Part shown: in pieces, positions 1 to 10,147 of the stretch
Layout of the letters: each line of letters opens with the position of its first letter
Numbering within the stretch: the first letter of the stretch is position 1
NCBI GenBank assembly: GCA_020048915.1
Contig: JAIFLU010000114.1
Span: 1 to 49,713, forward strand
DNA: 49,713 nt
Origin: Bacteroidota bacterium
GTDB lineage: Bacteria > Bacteroidota > Bacteroidia > Bacteroidales > JAAUTT01
Direction of reading: 5' to 3'
Translations under genes and position numbers: made by a program
Notes under the pieces: model-generated
What the model was told of the DNA's origin: nothing
Databases searched by the model: none
The model's input: the letters and a program-made list of their open reading frames with translations, nothing else

Positions 1-43
1 GACCGTGTAGGCATCACCCTATAAACCATAAAAAACTAAACTT

Positions 44-1801
44 ATGAATTGGAAAAGTAACAGTTTCTCTTTAATTCTTGTGGCTTGTGGCTTGTCAAAC
101 ACCAGCATTGCTCAGAAAACGGTACATCCTAATGTGATCTTGATAATAACTGACGATCAGGGCTATGGAGACCTTGGTTACACGGGCAATACACAGATCA
201 AAAGTCCTATTATCGACAATTTTGCAAAAAAAAGCATCAGATTCACCAACTTTTATGTTTCACCGGTATGTGCGCCTACACGGTCAAGCTTAATGACTGG
301 TCGTTATTCATTGCGAACAGGGATCAGGGATACCTATAATGGAGGTTGTACAATGGCTGCAAGTGAAATAACAATTGCAGAAATGCTCAAACAGGCAGAT
401 TATAAAACCGGTTTATTTGGGAAATGGCATTTGGGCGACAATTATCCAAGTCGGCCAATGGATCAGGGTTTTGATGAAACGTTAATGCACCTTTCGGGGG
501 GTATGGGACAAGTAGGCGATATAACAACGTATTATACGAAAGATAGTAGTTATTTTGATCCGGTTCTCTGGCACAACGGAAAAAAAGAAGCCTATAATGG
601 CTATTGCACTGACATTTTCACAGCCAATGCAATCAAATTTATTGAGAAAAATAAGAACAACCCATTTTTCTGTTACCTCTCGTTTAATGCCCCTCATAAT
701 CCCTTGCAGGTACCAAATCGTTATTATCAGATGTACAAAGACATTGATCCGTCTGTAGATTTTGAAAGAAACAATCCATTACATTTGAAAATGAGCGAGC
801 AAGACAAGGAAGATGCCCGAAAGTTATATGGCATGGTAACCAATATTGATGAGAACGTTGGCAAGGTTCTTCAAAAGTTAACTGAATTGGGAATTGAAGA
901 AAATACAATCGTCATATTTATGACCGACAATGGCCCCCAGCAATTACGCTATACTTCAGGTATGAGAGGGAAAAAAGGCACGGTGTACCAGGGAGGAACA
1001 AGAGTACCCTTTTTTTTAAAATATCCAGCTCTGACTATGGAAAATTTGGATATTGAAACTATGGCAGCTCATCTTGATATTCTGCCTACTCTTTCGGAGT
1101 TTTGTCATGTAAACTTGCCCGAAGACCGTAAAATCGATGGCAAAAGCCTTGTGCCGCTTATAAAAGGTGAAAAAGTTGATTGGTCAAACAGGTCATTTTT
1201 TAACTACTGGACGAGGAAATATCCTGAACTTTACAACAGTATGGCTATTCAGAAAGCAGGGTACAAATTGGTTGGGCAAACGGATTACAATGCATCTATC
1301 GATGATTTCGAATTGTATTATTTAAAAGCAGATCCGTATGAACAACACAATATTATTTCCCAAAATAAGGATATCGCAAAAAACTTGAAAATCGAATTAG
1401 ATAGCATTTACAAGCAATTAATTCTGTCTGAAAACATGATCAGTCAACCTCGAATTTTAATTGGATCGAAAAAAGAAAACCCACTTATTTTAAACAGGAA
1501 TGATGCTGAAGGAACACGCGGGTTATGGGATCAGGAAGAAATATTCGGAAAATGGAATGTCCATATCATAAAAGGACACTATAATTTCAGATTTAAATTT
1601 ATAAAACCGATCAATGCAAAGGGACAGATGTATTTGGAAACAAGTATGATCATAAATCAGATGAAGAATGATTTAAATACTGATATTATTGAAATGAAAA
1701 ACGTTAGCCTTCCCGAAATGGATTGTGAATTAATTCCATACTATTTAATTGGTGGCAAAAGCATCCTGCCATTTTGGGTGGAAATTGAAAAGATTGACTA
1801 A
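44..1801 (+). CDS. Secreted sulfatase (S1 family)
   Basis: Predicted to remove sulfate esters from a glycan outside the cytoplasm. The N-terminus is a signal peptide; an LVAC sequence ending at Cys15 could be a lipobox, or cleavage may occur after Ala23. The metal-binding Asp pair is at 37-38 (ITDDQGYGD). The formylglycine motif C-x-P-x-R is Cys76-Ala-Pro-Thr-Arg80, followed by SSLMTGR, so this is a Cys-type S1 sulfatase needing an anaerobic or FGE-type maturase, which is not in this window. Further family motifs are GKWHLG near 127 and TDNGP near 295. At 585 aa it is slightly long for the family; the last 120 residues form an extra C-terminal part. It is first in a tight run (33 bp to the next gene) with GH29 and GH106 enzymes, which suggests the target glycan is sulfated. 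The sulfatase subfamily and the exact substrate cannot be told from sequence alone. Confidence 0.9.
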   Translation: MNWKSNSFSLILVACGLSNTSIAQKTVHPNVILIITDDQGYGDLGYTGNTQIKSPIIDNFAKKSIRFTNFYVSPVCAPTRSSLMTGRYSLRTGIRDTYNGGCTMAASEITIAEMLKQADYKTGLFGKWHLGDNYPSRPMDQGFDETLMHLSGGMGQVGDITTYYTKDSSYFDPVLWHNGKKEAYNGYCTDIFTANAIKFIEKNKNNPFFCYLSFNAPHNPLQVPNRYYQMYKDIDPSVDFERNNPLHLKMSEQDKEDARKLYGMVTNIDENVGKVLQKLTELGIEENTIVIFMTDNGPQQLRYTSGMRGKKGTVYQGGTRVPFFLKYPALTMENLDIETMAAHLDILPTLSEFCHVNLPEDRKIDGKSLVPLIKGEKVDWSNRSFFNYWTRKYPELYNSMAIQKAGYKLVGQTDYNASIDDFELYYLKADPYEQHNIISQNKDIAKNLKIELDSIYKQLILSENMISQPRILIGSKKENPLILNRNDAEGTRGLWDQEEIFGKWNVHIIKGHYNFRFKFIKPINAKGQMYLETSMIINQMKNDLNTDIIEMKNVSLPEMDCELIPYYLIGGKSILPFWVEIEKID

Positions 1802-1834
1802 GAATACTTAAAAAAACAACTTAACTGAAATTGA

Positions 1835-3625
1835 ATGAAAAATTTAATTACTACATTTTTTTTTATTGCAGCATTTTTTACAGGCTACGCACAGGAAGAA
1901 AAGACAAAGTCTGAGAGTATGGATAAAATGTGGGGAGAATCGGCGGTCTCCATCGATGCTTTAAGAGCCGGTCGCGGAAAACTGTTTGATGAAGGGAATT
2001 TCGGGATGTTCATCCATTGGGGCTTGTTTTCGCATTTGGGAGGAAAATGGCAGGGAAAAACCTATTATGGGATCGGGGAATGGATTATGAACCGTAACAT
2101 GGCGAATATACCGGTCGCCGATTACAAAAAAATAGCTAAAGAATATAATCCGGCAAAGTTCGATGCCAGGGCAATTGCAAAACTGGCCAAAGATGCCGGA
2201 ATGAAATACATCATTATCACCAGCAAGCACCACGAAGGATTTGCTATGTTTCATTCCAAAGCCGACTCGTTCAATATTGTGGATGCAACGCCATTCGCCC
2301 GCGATCCGATGAAAGAATTGTCGGCAGCTTGTCATGAATTAGGCCTTGGTTTTGGATTTTATTATTCGCACAATCAGGATTGGACAACTCCCGGAGCTAC
2401 TGGTGGTCCAACCAAATATACTAATGGAAAGCCTGTCACTTTCGAAGATTATTTCTACAAAAAGTGCAAGCCCCAGGTAAAAGAAATTTGTACCAACTAT
2501 GGAAATATCGATTTTGTGTGGTTCGATACACCTGGAGATATGAAAAAAGAGTTGGTCGTTGAATTGGCAAAAATGGTTCGCGAACTACAGCCCGATGTAA
2601 TGCTTTGCAGCCGAATTGGGCATGGTATGGGCGATTATGCCAGTAAAGGTGATATGGAGGTTCCTCCCAGAAATATTAAAGGCTTATGGGAAACATGCGA
2701 TACGAATAATGATTCGTGGTCGTATGCATGGTACGACAACAATTTCAAGAGTCCGAAGGATATCCTGAATCGCCTGATTTCAACTGTCGCACGAGGAGGC
2801 ACCTACCTTTTCAACGTGGGGCCTAACGGACAGGGACAAGTACCTGAAATTGGGGCACAGTTTCTACTCGAAACGGGGAAGTGGATCAATAAATACCCAC
2901 AGGTTGTTTATGATGCCGGGGCTTCGCCGTGGGGACACGCTATGCAGTGGGGTGATATTACCACCAAAGGGAATTCAATGTTTCTTTCTGTATTTGAGTG
3001 GCCCCAGGATGGGAAATTGTACCTGCCTGGCCTGAAGAAGGAGATTCTATCAGCCCGTTTGTTAAAGGGTATAAAGTCTGAGAAAATCTCATTTGAGCAA
3101 AAACAAGGCTGGACAATTTTTAATGTTCCTTTTCAGCAAGGTGATATACCTGCTTCGGTTATTGAGCTGACCTTTAAAAGCAATCCTGAACCTGCAGATG
3201 TTGATCAGATGTTAGGTTTATCTCCCAATACAGGCACTCGTTTACTCACCGTTTTTGCCGATGTGAATGGCGCTGAAAGTAAATCAATAAGTTGGATGGA
3301 AAAGTTTGGCGAATGGAAACATGTCACTCAAATCAGCAAATGGGCCGAAGGAAGTATAGCGAGCTGGGAGATTAATGTTATGCAGCCTGGCTTTTACTAC
3401 CTCGATCTTTATTACAAGGGAAAAGGCAAACTGGTTTGGAATATTTCGACCGACGAAGGAAGTCTTGTGCAAAATCAACTGGCCGCAACCGAGAAATACC
3501 AGAAATATCCGATAGGAATTCTGGAATTTAAAAAAGCCGGAAAACATACGATCAAAGTTTCTCTGGTGGAAGGTGATCCGGAAACCTCCAGTCTCGAATC
3601 TGTACTTATTTCTCCGATTAATTAA
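1835..3625 (+). CDS. GH29 alpha-L-fucosidase, copy 1
   Basis: Exo-acting retaining enzyme that releases terminal alpha-L-fucose (some GH29 members act on related L-galactose). A signal peptide occupies residues 1-19 (cut before QEEK). The GH29 barrel starts near 50 with FGMFIHWG, then has TSKHHEGFAMF near 130. The likely nucleophile is Asp231 in VWFDTPGD and the candidate acid/base is Glu286 in a WETC motif, by analogy with characterised family members. After the barrel and a beta-sandwich there is a separate C-terminal domain (about 470-596) that looks like a carbohydrate-binding beta domain, unlike the F5/8-type ends of the other two GH29 copies here. The barrel resembles the third copy (15982-17682) closely, for example in the shared KADxxNIVDATPF segment. 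It lies 33 bp after the sulfatase and 27 bp before the GH106 gene, so co-transcription is likely. Confidence 0.92.
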   Translation: MKNLITTFFFIAAFFTGYAQEEKTKSESMDKMWGESAVSIDALRAGRGKLFDEGNFGMFIHWGLFSHLGGKWQGKTYYGIGEWIMNRNMANIPVADYKKIAKEYNPAKFDARAIAKLAKDAGMKYIIITSKHHEGFAMFHSKADSFNIVDATPFARDPMKELSAACHELGLGFGFYYSHNQDWTTPGATGGPTKYTNGKPVTFEDYFYKKCKPQVKEICTNYGNIDFVWFDTPGDMKKELVVELAKMVRELQPDVMLCSRIGHGMGDYASKGDMEVPPRNIKGLWETCDTNNDSWSYAWYDNNFKSPKDILNRLISTVARGGTYLFNVGPNGQGQVPEIGAQFLLETGKWINKYPQVVYDAGASPWGHAMQWGDITTKGNSMFLSVFEWPQDGKLYLPGLKKEILSARLLKGIKSEKISFEQKQGWTIFNVPFQQGDIPASVIELTFKSNPEPADVDQMLGLSPNTGTRLLTVFADVNGAESKSISWMEKFGEWKHVTQISKWAEGSIASWEINVMQPGFYYLDLYYKGKGKLVWNISTDEGSLVQNQLAATEKYQKYPIGILEFKKAGKHTIKVSLVEGDPETSSLESVLISPIN

Positions 3626-3652
3626 AACTAAACTTTTTCTATAGCCAACTCA

Positions 3653-6631
3653 ATGACTCAATCCTTTCGCCACATCCTTTTCGCCAGTTTGTTGTTTTTG
3701 CCCATTTCAGCCCTGACCCAAACATCTTTAAAACAAACGGATCAGCTCGAATCCCGTTTCCTGAATCCGCCAGCTTCGGTGAAGCCATTTGTGTGGTGGC
3801 ACTGGATGGGGTCCAACTTTTCGAAGGAAGGAATTACCAAAGATTTGGAGGCCATGAAAGCCGAAGGGATTGGTGGTGCAACCATTTTTAATCTGGCTTC
3901 GGCAGTTCAGGAATCTCATTATCCAACATTAAATAATCCATGGCCGGGGCAGACATACCGCAGTCCTGCATACTGGGATGCCATCCGGTTTGCAGCATCA
4001 GAAGCGCAACGCCTGGGGCTGGAAATAGGCATTCACAACACAGTTGGTTATTCAACCACCGGAGGCCCCTGGATTGATGAAAAACGCAGCATGCAGCGCC
4101 TCGTCTGGAGCGATACTTTGGTTTCCGGAGGAGATGAGCTTACTTTAAAACTAAAAGCTCCAAAGCTAATTGCCGATGAAGGCTGGGGAAAAACAGGAAG
4201 GGAAATTTCGTTTTATAAAGACATTGTTGTGCTGGCAGTTCCTGCTGAAAAAAAGCAGATTGCCATTTCTGAAGTACTGAATCTGACCTCGCAATATGAT
4301 GCCGGGAAGGGATTGAAATGGAATGTTCCTTCCGGGAAATGGATCGTTTACCGCATTGGTCATGCTTCAACCGGAAGGCCGCCACATCCGGTTCCCGACG
4401 ATGTTTTGGGAAAAGTGCTGGAAGCTGATAAAATGAGTGCCGAACAGAGTGCTTTTCATTGGAAATCGGTGATTGATCTTTTCAAAGAGCATTTGGGTGA
4501 ATACATGGGAAAATCGTTTAAGCACATGCTGATTGATAGTTACGAAGCCGGAAATCAGAACTGGACCACTGAATTTCGTGAAGAATTTATCAAACGCAAA
4601 GGATACGATCCGATTCCCTGGCTGGCTTCGTTTAGTCTGACGGTTGGAACCGAAAAGGACAGCAAATATCGCCGTGTCGTGAATACTGCAGACCAGACGG
4701 CTCGTTTTGACTGGGATTACCGCGATGTGACCGATCAGTTATTTTATGAAAATGGCTGGAACATTGGAAAGAAAATGCTGAAGGATGCCAAACTTGACCT
4801 TCAGTTTGAACCTTATGGCGGACCTTTCAATACACCGCAGGGAGTGGTGTTAGCCGATCTTCCGATGGCCGAGTTTTGGACAGCCGGAAGAGGGGGTATT
4901 AACAACGCGGTTCCGGCTGCAGCAAGGGCTTCAGGAAAAACGGTGGTTGGGGCCGAAGCATTTACCGGACGGCCCGAGGTGAGCCAATTTACCGAAGATC
5001 CAGCGTTTCTGAAGTCTTCAGCCGATAAAGTTTTTGCACAGGGAATAAACCGCATGATTTTGCACCATTGGGTCCATCAACCTTTTGACGATCATTATCA
5101 ACCCGGAATGGGCATGGGCTGGTGGGGAACACACTTTGGCCGCAACCAAACATGGTTCGAACCCGGAAAAGCATTTTTTACCTACCTGGCTCGCTGTCAG
5201 GTCCTATTGCAATTTGGCGAACAACCAACCGATTATTTGTGTGTGGATAAATTACAGGGATTTGCAGATTTGATTTCATCAGCCGATTTTCTCAACCAAA
5301 ATATTTCAGTTGAAAATGGGAAACTGCGAATGCCATCAGGAAGAATATATCCTTTTATCGTTTTCAGCGACAGCATCATGTTGACCGAAACGGTCAATAA
5401 AATAAAGGAATTGGTTACTGCCGGAGCTACGGTAGTATCGCCAAAACCTGTAAAATCGCCAAGCCTGAAAAATTACCCGGAATGTGATTCAGAACTAAAA
5501 AAAATAGCGGATGAAGCATGGGGAACAGGCACTTCGAACTGTTATAAAAAGGGATTTGTCTTCACCAAAATGGAAGATGCTGTTCAGAAATTGGGTATAA
5601 CCGCCGATTTTCAGGTGGTAAAAGCAACCACTCCAAACGACATAAAAATAGCTCACCGTCATTCTGCCGATGCCGATATTTATTTTGTTTCGAATCAGAA
5701 CGAGAAATCACAGGCAATTTCCATTTCATTCCTTATTTCAGGAAAACAACCCGAATTGTGGCAGGCCGAAAATGGCAGTATCTCCAATGCTCCGGTTTGG
5801 AGCGTCATGGATGGCAGAACTAAAGTAAGCTTGAACCTGAATGGTATTCAATCGGTATTTGTGGTTTTCAGGAAAGCAGCTTCAACGGCTGATCATTTGA
5901 TTTCAGCAGAAGTAAACGATTCGAGTACAAATTGGAACATTCAGTCGGACAAAAAGGGATTGCCCGTATTACAGTCTACCGAACCTGTATCGTTGGAAGT
6001 AATCTACGTATCAGGAAAGCAAAAAACAATTGAAGTAAAACCGCTTGCTCCAGTTACAGTTTCCGGATCATGGAAGGTGACCTTTGCTCCAAAAACCGAT
6101 CAGAAATTTGAACTGGAATTTCCTGAATTGATCGATTTTAGCAGGCACAGCAATAAATCGGTTAATTATTTCGCTGGAACAGCAACTTACAGCAAAAAAA
6201 TATCGGTGAATGCAGCTTCGCTGAAAGATCGAACGATTCTCGATTTGGGCGAAATGAACGACATAGCCGAAGTCCGTGTTAATGGGAAAAGTGCAGGAGT
6301 GCTTTGGTATCCTCCCTATCGGACAGACATAACCGATTTGCTTGTTTCAGGTGAAAGCAATCTGGAAATTCTCGTAACAACCAACTGGGCCAACCGCCTG
6401 ATTGGCGACGAACAGGAACCTGCCGATTTCGAGTGGGGCAAAGACCGTGGTGAAAAAATGGGTCGTGCTATGTTGGCATATCCCGACTGGTTCGTCAAAA
6501 ACCAGCCACGTCCCTCGCAGGGTCGTAAAACCTTCTCCATTTGGTATTATTACCGGAAAGACAGTCCGCTTAAACCAGCAGGATTGGTGGGGCCGGTACA
6601 AATACTTAATATGTCGGTTGTTCAGCTTTGA
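3653..6631 (+). CDS. GH106 alpha-L-rhamnosidase
   Basis: Predicted to cleave terminal alpha-L-rhamnose by inversion, as in rhamnogalacturonan-degrading Bacteroides enzymes. A signal peptide covers about residues 1-23. The family hallmark is at 39-76: the PPAS start, a Trp/His-rich WWHWMG, and then KEGITKDLEAMKAEGIGG. An acidic segment at 295-304 (DSYEAGNQNW, with Asp295 and Glu298) and the following EFIKRKGYDPIPWL are also typical. The last 180 residues form a jelly-roll of the galactose-binding type (AEVRVNGKSAGVLWYPP near 870), common in this family. The length of 992 aa is normal for GH106. Rhamnose released here would fit the RhaT transporter and RhaM mutarotase encoded downstream. It is the third gene of the first operon. 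Confidence 0.88.
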   Translation: MTQSFRHILFASLLFLPISALTQTSLKQTDQLESRFLNPPASVKPFVWWHWMGSNFSKEGITKDLEAMKAEGIGGATIFNLASAVQESHYPTLNNPWPGQTYRSPAYWDAIRFAASEAQRLGLEIGIHNTVGYSTTGGPWIDEKRSMQRLVWSDTLVSGGDELTLKLKAPKLIADEGWGKTGREISFYKDIVVLAVPAEKKQIAISEVLNLTSQYDAGKGLKWNVPSGKWIVYRIGHASTGRPPHPVPDDVLGKVLEADKMSAEQSAFHWKSVIDLFKEHLGEYMGKSFKHMLIDSYEAGNQNWTTEFREEFIKRKGYDPIPWLASFSLTVGTEKDSKYRRVVNTADQTARFDWDYRDVTDQLFYENGWNIGKKMLKDAKLDLQFEPYGGPFNTPQGVVLADLPMAEFWTAGRGGINNAVPAAARASGKTVVGAEAFTGRPEVSQFTEDPAFLKSSADKVFAQGINRMILHHWVHQPFDDHYQPGMGMGWWGTHFGRNQTWFEPGKAFFTYLARCQVLLQFGEQPTDYLCVDKLQGFADLISSADFLNQNISVENGKLRMPSGRIYPFIVFSDSIMLTETVNKIKELVTAGATVVSPKPVKSPSLKNYPECDSELKKIADEAWGTGTSNCYKKGFVFTKMEDAVQKLGITADFQVVKATTPNDIKIAHRHSADADIYFVSNQNEKSQAISISFLISGKQPELWQAENGSISNAPVWSVMDGRTKVSLNLNGIQSVFVVFRKAASTADHLISAEVNDSSTNWNIQSDKKGLPVLQSTEPVSLEVIYVSGKQKTIEVKPLAPVTVSGSWKVTFAPKTDQKFELEFPELIDFSRHSNKSVNYFAGTATYSKKISVNAASLKDRTILDLGEMNDIAEVRVNGKSAGVLWYPPYRTDITDLLVSGESNLEILVTTNWANRLIGDEQEPADFEWGKDRGEKMGRAMLAYPDWFVKNQPRPSQGRKTFSIWYYYRKDSPLKPAGLVGPVQILNMSVVQL

Positions 6632-6664
6632 CTTTAAAACTATAAATGACTTATTAATTCGCAA

Positions 6665-9600
6665 ATGAAGCAAATCATATTTTTTACTCTTTTTCTGATT
6701 CTTTCAGATATAGTGCCTCTGGATCTTCGGGCACAGTCAAATTCGACATATTTTATCAAAAATGGTGCTATTTCGGGGCATAATACCGGCCGTTACAACA
6801 ATCGCCCACTTTACATCAACAACACAAACGCTTTCATTCTTGCTGGAGACCAACCTATCGCAAGGTTGGCAAAAGACCAGTTTTTGTTTGGGACTTTTAT
6901 GTTGGCAATTGAACGGAATGGAAAGTTAAAATGGTTGCAGCAGTGTGAGCAGATTAACTCGTTTTACCGCCCGGGCAAAACAGCCTGGGAAGTTTCTGAT
7001 GTTGGTTTTAAAGGTATAAGAATAGCACTTGAGGTTTTGCCTATGGCACTTACAACAGGAATGGCTGTTCGGGTGGTAGCAGATGGAATGCAGCCGGGAG
7101 ATAAGCTCACCTGGACTTTTGGTGGGGCTAAATGGTTCAAGAATCAGAATCTCTCCTGGGAATTCGATGTAATGGGAAAACCTGATCTGCTTTCCCGGGG
7201 CTTTGTTCCTGAAGATTGCAAAAGCAATTCTGTCGAAATTAATGGCGGCACCTATCGGCTCGGGCTGCCCGACGAAAAAGACGATGGCAAAGAATTATTC
7301 AGTGTAAATGGCAGTTGCAGTATGGCAACTGAAACTTTCGTTGCCGACGCCTCCTGTTGGAACGAAGCCGATGGATTGTTTCAAACAGTTCAACCCAAAT
7401 TGCCATTGCTTGCCGGTAAAATTTCTCCTGAAAATGGCAAGCCGGTTTACTGGGCTTTTGAAGTGTCTAAGTCGTTGGGTCAACCGGAAACCTCAAATTT
7501 TATTCATCCTGAAGCAGCCTTTGCAGAAGGAAAGAAACGCACCGACGCTTTTGAAGAACGTTTAAAAATAAATACCCCTGATCCTTATCTGGATGCAGTT
7601 GCTAGGGCATCGGTTGCTGCTATCGACGGAACCTGGTATCCTCCGGTTTTTGTGCATGGAACCATGCAGTGGAATAGCCGTTTCCCTGGCTGGCGAACAA
7701 TTTTTGGCGGAACCATGTATGGCTGGCACAATCGGGTAAAAGCAGAGGCCGCATTTTATACAGGTTTTCAGATCAAAACTTCGGATAAAACAGAAGCAAA
7801 GGCCGACCCTGCTTCTTTGCTAACGGAGCAACATGCCGATTCAAGGTTTTATGGAGTCGGAAGAATTGATAAGGATCAGAAATTTTACGATATGCAAACA
7901 CAATTCTTCGACCAGATTGTGGAAGAATACCGGTGGACAGCCGATCCTGAACTGATAGAATTTTTCCGTGAAGCTCTCGAACTGCATTTAATCTGGATTC
8001 GTGATTGTTTCGATCCCGACGGCGATGGAATTTACGAAAGTTATATCAATACCTGGCCTACCGATTCTCAATGGTATAATGGTGGCGGATGTGCTGAAGA
8101 ATCTTCCTATGCTTACCGAGGGCATCTTGCAGCACGTGATATAGCACGAAATGCAGGTGATGCAAAGGCTGAAAACTATCACAATAAGATGCTCGAGAAA
8201 ATTAAAAAGGGCTTTTTCAGCAAACTGTGGATTACCGAAAAAGGGCATGCGGGATCGTACCGCGAGCAGGGCGGTCACGAAAGGTTACATACCGATCCAT
8301 GGCTTTACAGTATTTTTTTGCCTGTTGATGCTGGTTTAGTTACCAAAGAACAGTCAATTGAATCGGTATATTACTCTGAATGGGCTTTGCAGAACGACCG
8401 CCTGCCTTATGGCGGACGGCAGGTCTGGTCTTCGAACTGGGTTCCCGGAATCTGGTCGGTGCGTGAATTATGGCCTGGAGACAATTACCATCTGGCGCTG
8501 AGCTATTTTCAGGCCGGATTACCCGACGATGGTTATGATATTTTTAAGGGAACGTTTTTAAGAACTGCCTTTCATCATATTTCACCCGGAAACCTTGGAG
8601 GTGTTCAGGGGGGCATTGACTTTGGCGATTGTATCCATCCGTTTGCTCGAACGTTGGTTTCGGGTCTTTTTGGATACCAGCCCGATTACCCGAACAAAAA
8701 GGTAAAAATTGCGCCTCAGTTTCCATCTGCGTGGGATAAAGCTTCCATTGAAGTACCCGATGTGAAAATTGCATTTATCCGCAACCAGAAGAAGGTTAAT
8801 TACTCTATAATGCTAGCGAAACCGGCAAATTTGGAATTATTACTGCCGGTTCAAGCCACCGAAATAAAAAATGTAATACTTAACGGCAAAAATGTGCAGT
8901 GGAAACTGATAGCGGGCATCGGTAACAGCTTGGTTCAAATTTTCCTGAATTCGTCCACCATAGCAGAGGTTGCTATCGAAACGGGAACTTCACTACCCTA
9001 TTTTGCTCCTGAAACATTCGAAGGTAATTTGGGAGATGAGCTGAAAATAATTGCCAGTGATGCTCAAATCATTCGGATTAAAGACCCTCAGGGAATTCTC
9101 GATTCAGAGAAAATTGAAAAGGGCGATCTTTCCGCAAAAATAACTGGTAACAAAGGTTTTCATACTGTTTTAGCTGAAGTTAAGGTGGGCAAAAACCCTC
9201 AAATGAGAGTGTTTCGCATCAAAATAAACGATCCGGCAGGCGATGCCAGAGAAGCAGACAGGTATATGGAGAAAATTCCGACAAATGCGGTTTTCGAAAA
9301 CATTGACATTAACAGCCAACTAAATGCTGATGTCACAACCATCTATAAACAAAAATATCTGTCGCCCCGACCTAATACGGTTTCAACACGCCTGGGAACC
9401 GATGGTTATTCGCCCTGGACATTCTGGCACTGGAAAAGTTTACCGCCGGAAATTAAAACCGATCAGGTGAAAGTCATGCTCGACGAATCAAACAGGTTGA
9501 ATACCCCACAGGGCGTGCCGTTTAATTGGAATTTGGGCGAAAAAAATATTGCTTTTACTTCGATGTGGGATAACTACCCAAATAAAATCGACTTCCCCAT

Positions 9601-9997
9601 AAATAAATCGGGTGATGCAGTTTGGTTTCTTGTTTCAGGCTCCACTAATGTGATGCAGTGTCAGATAGCGAATGCGATAATCCGGCTGAACTACGCTGAT
9701 GGTTTTACCGATTCTCTGGAACTCATTCCTCCAAAAAATTACTGGAATTTAAGTACTATTGATTCGCACGCTACTGCTCCCGGACAAAGCAGCCGAACCG
9801 ATTATACTTCGGAAATGGACCGATTTTGCCTCCCAGTCAAATTGCCAGAAACAGTGAGGTTGGGAGAAAACTGCCGGGCCATGCTGTTAAACCTTAAAAT
9901 GCGTAAAGGGGTTGTATTGGAGAGCGTTACGCTCGAAACATTGTCGCAGGAAGTGGTGGTTGGCTTATTGGGAATAACGGTTATGAAATTGAAATGA
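6665..9997 (+). CDS. DUF4450-type large secreted protein, putative glycosidase
   Basis: A 1110-residue exported protein (signal peptide about 1-24, ending LRAQ). From memory of the family, the N-terminal part (about 40-250) matches DUF4450: a RPLYINNTNAFILAGDQP segment, then LAKDQFLFGTFM and SFYRPGKTAWEVSD. The middle (about 300-700) has the look of an alpha/alpha toroid, with DPDGDGIYESYINTWP at 450 and an acidic CAEESSYAYRG at 477-487 that could hold catalytic residues. A beta-rich C-terminus follows. No activity is assigned here; the toroid and the locus suggest a glycoside hydrolase acting on the same glycan as the GH106 next door. It lies 33 bp after GH106 and is the last gene of the first operon. 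The following 150 bp, up to the convergent AraC gene, show no clear terminator. Confidence 0.7.
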   Translation: MKQIIFFTLFLILSDIVPLDLRAQSNSTYFIKNGAISGHNTGRYNNRPLYINNTNAFILAGDQPIARLAKDQFLFGTFMLAIERNGKLKWLQQCEQINSFYRPGKTAWEVSDVGFKGIRIALEVLPMALTTGMAVRVVADGMQPGDKLTWTFGGAKWFKNQNLSWEFDVMGKPDLLSRGFVPEDCKSNSVEINGGTYRLGLPDEKDDGKELFSVNGSCSMATETFVADASCWNEADGLFQTVQPKLPLLAGKISPENGKPVYWAFEVSKSLGQPETSNFIHPEAAFAEGKKRTDAFEERLKINTPDPYLDAVARASVAAIDGTWYPPVFVHGTMQWNSRFPGWRTIFGGTMYGWHNRVKAEAAFYTGFQIKTSDKTEAKADPASLLTEQHADSRFYGVGRIDKDQKFYDMQTQFFDQIVEEYRWTADPELIEFFREALELHLIWIRDCFDPDGDGIYESYINTWPTDSQWYNGGGCAEESSYAYRGHLAARDIARNAGDAKAENYHNKMLEKIKKGFFSKLWITEKGHAGSYREQGGHERLHTDPWLYSIFLPVDAGLVTKEQSIESVYYSEWALQNDRLPYGGRQVWSSNWVPGIWSVRELWPGDNYHLALSYFQAGLPDDGYDIFKGTFLRTAFHHISPGNLGGVQGGIDFGDCIHPFARTLVSGLFGYQPDYPNKKVKIAPQFPSAWDKASIEVPDVKIAFIRNQKKVNYSIMLAKPANLELLLPVQATEIKNVILNGKNVQWKLIAGIGNSLVQIFLNSSTIAEVAIETGTSLPYFAPETFEGNLGDELKIIASDAQIIRIKDPQGILDSEKIEKGDLSAKITGNKGFHTVLAEVKVGKNPQMRVFRIKINDPAGDAREADRYMEKIPTNAVFENIDINSQLNADVTTIYKQKYLSPRPNTVSTRLGTDGYSPWTFWHWKSLPPEIKTDQVKVMLDESNRLNTPQGVPFNWNLGEKNIAFTSMWDNYPNKIDFPINKSGDAVWFLVSGSTNVMQCQIANAIIRLNYADGFTDSLELIPPKNYWNLSTIDSHATAPGQSSRTDYTSEMDRFCLPVKLPETVRLGENCRAMLLNLKMRKGVVLESVTLETLSQEVVVGLLGITVMKLK

Positions 9998-10147
9998 AAT
10001 ATGCCTAATTTAGATTCGGTACGGTTCAAATTCGTCCACTATCATGTTTCTAAAAAGCTGAATAAATCGGCCTAATTTTGGTCATAATATGATTGAAAAA
10101 TTGTGATCAGATGCGAATAACCGCGTTCTTTTAAAGAATGGCAGTAT

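Noticed and set aside
1-24. A short frame reading DRVGITL then stop at the left edge, possibly the end of an upstream gene.
   Set aside because: Only seven residues are visible and no family can be recognised; no coding claim is justified.
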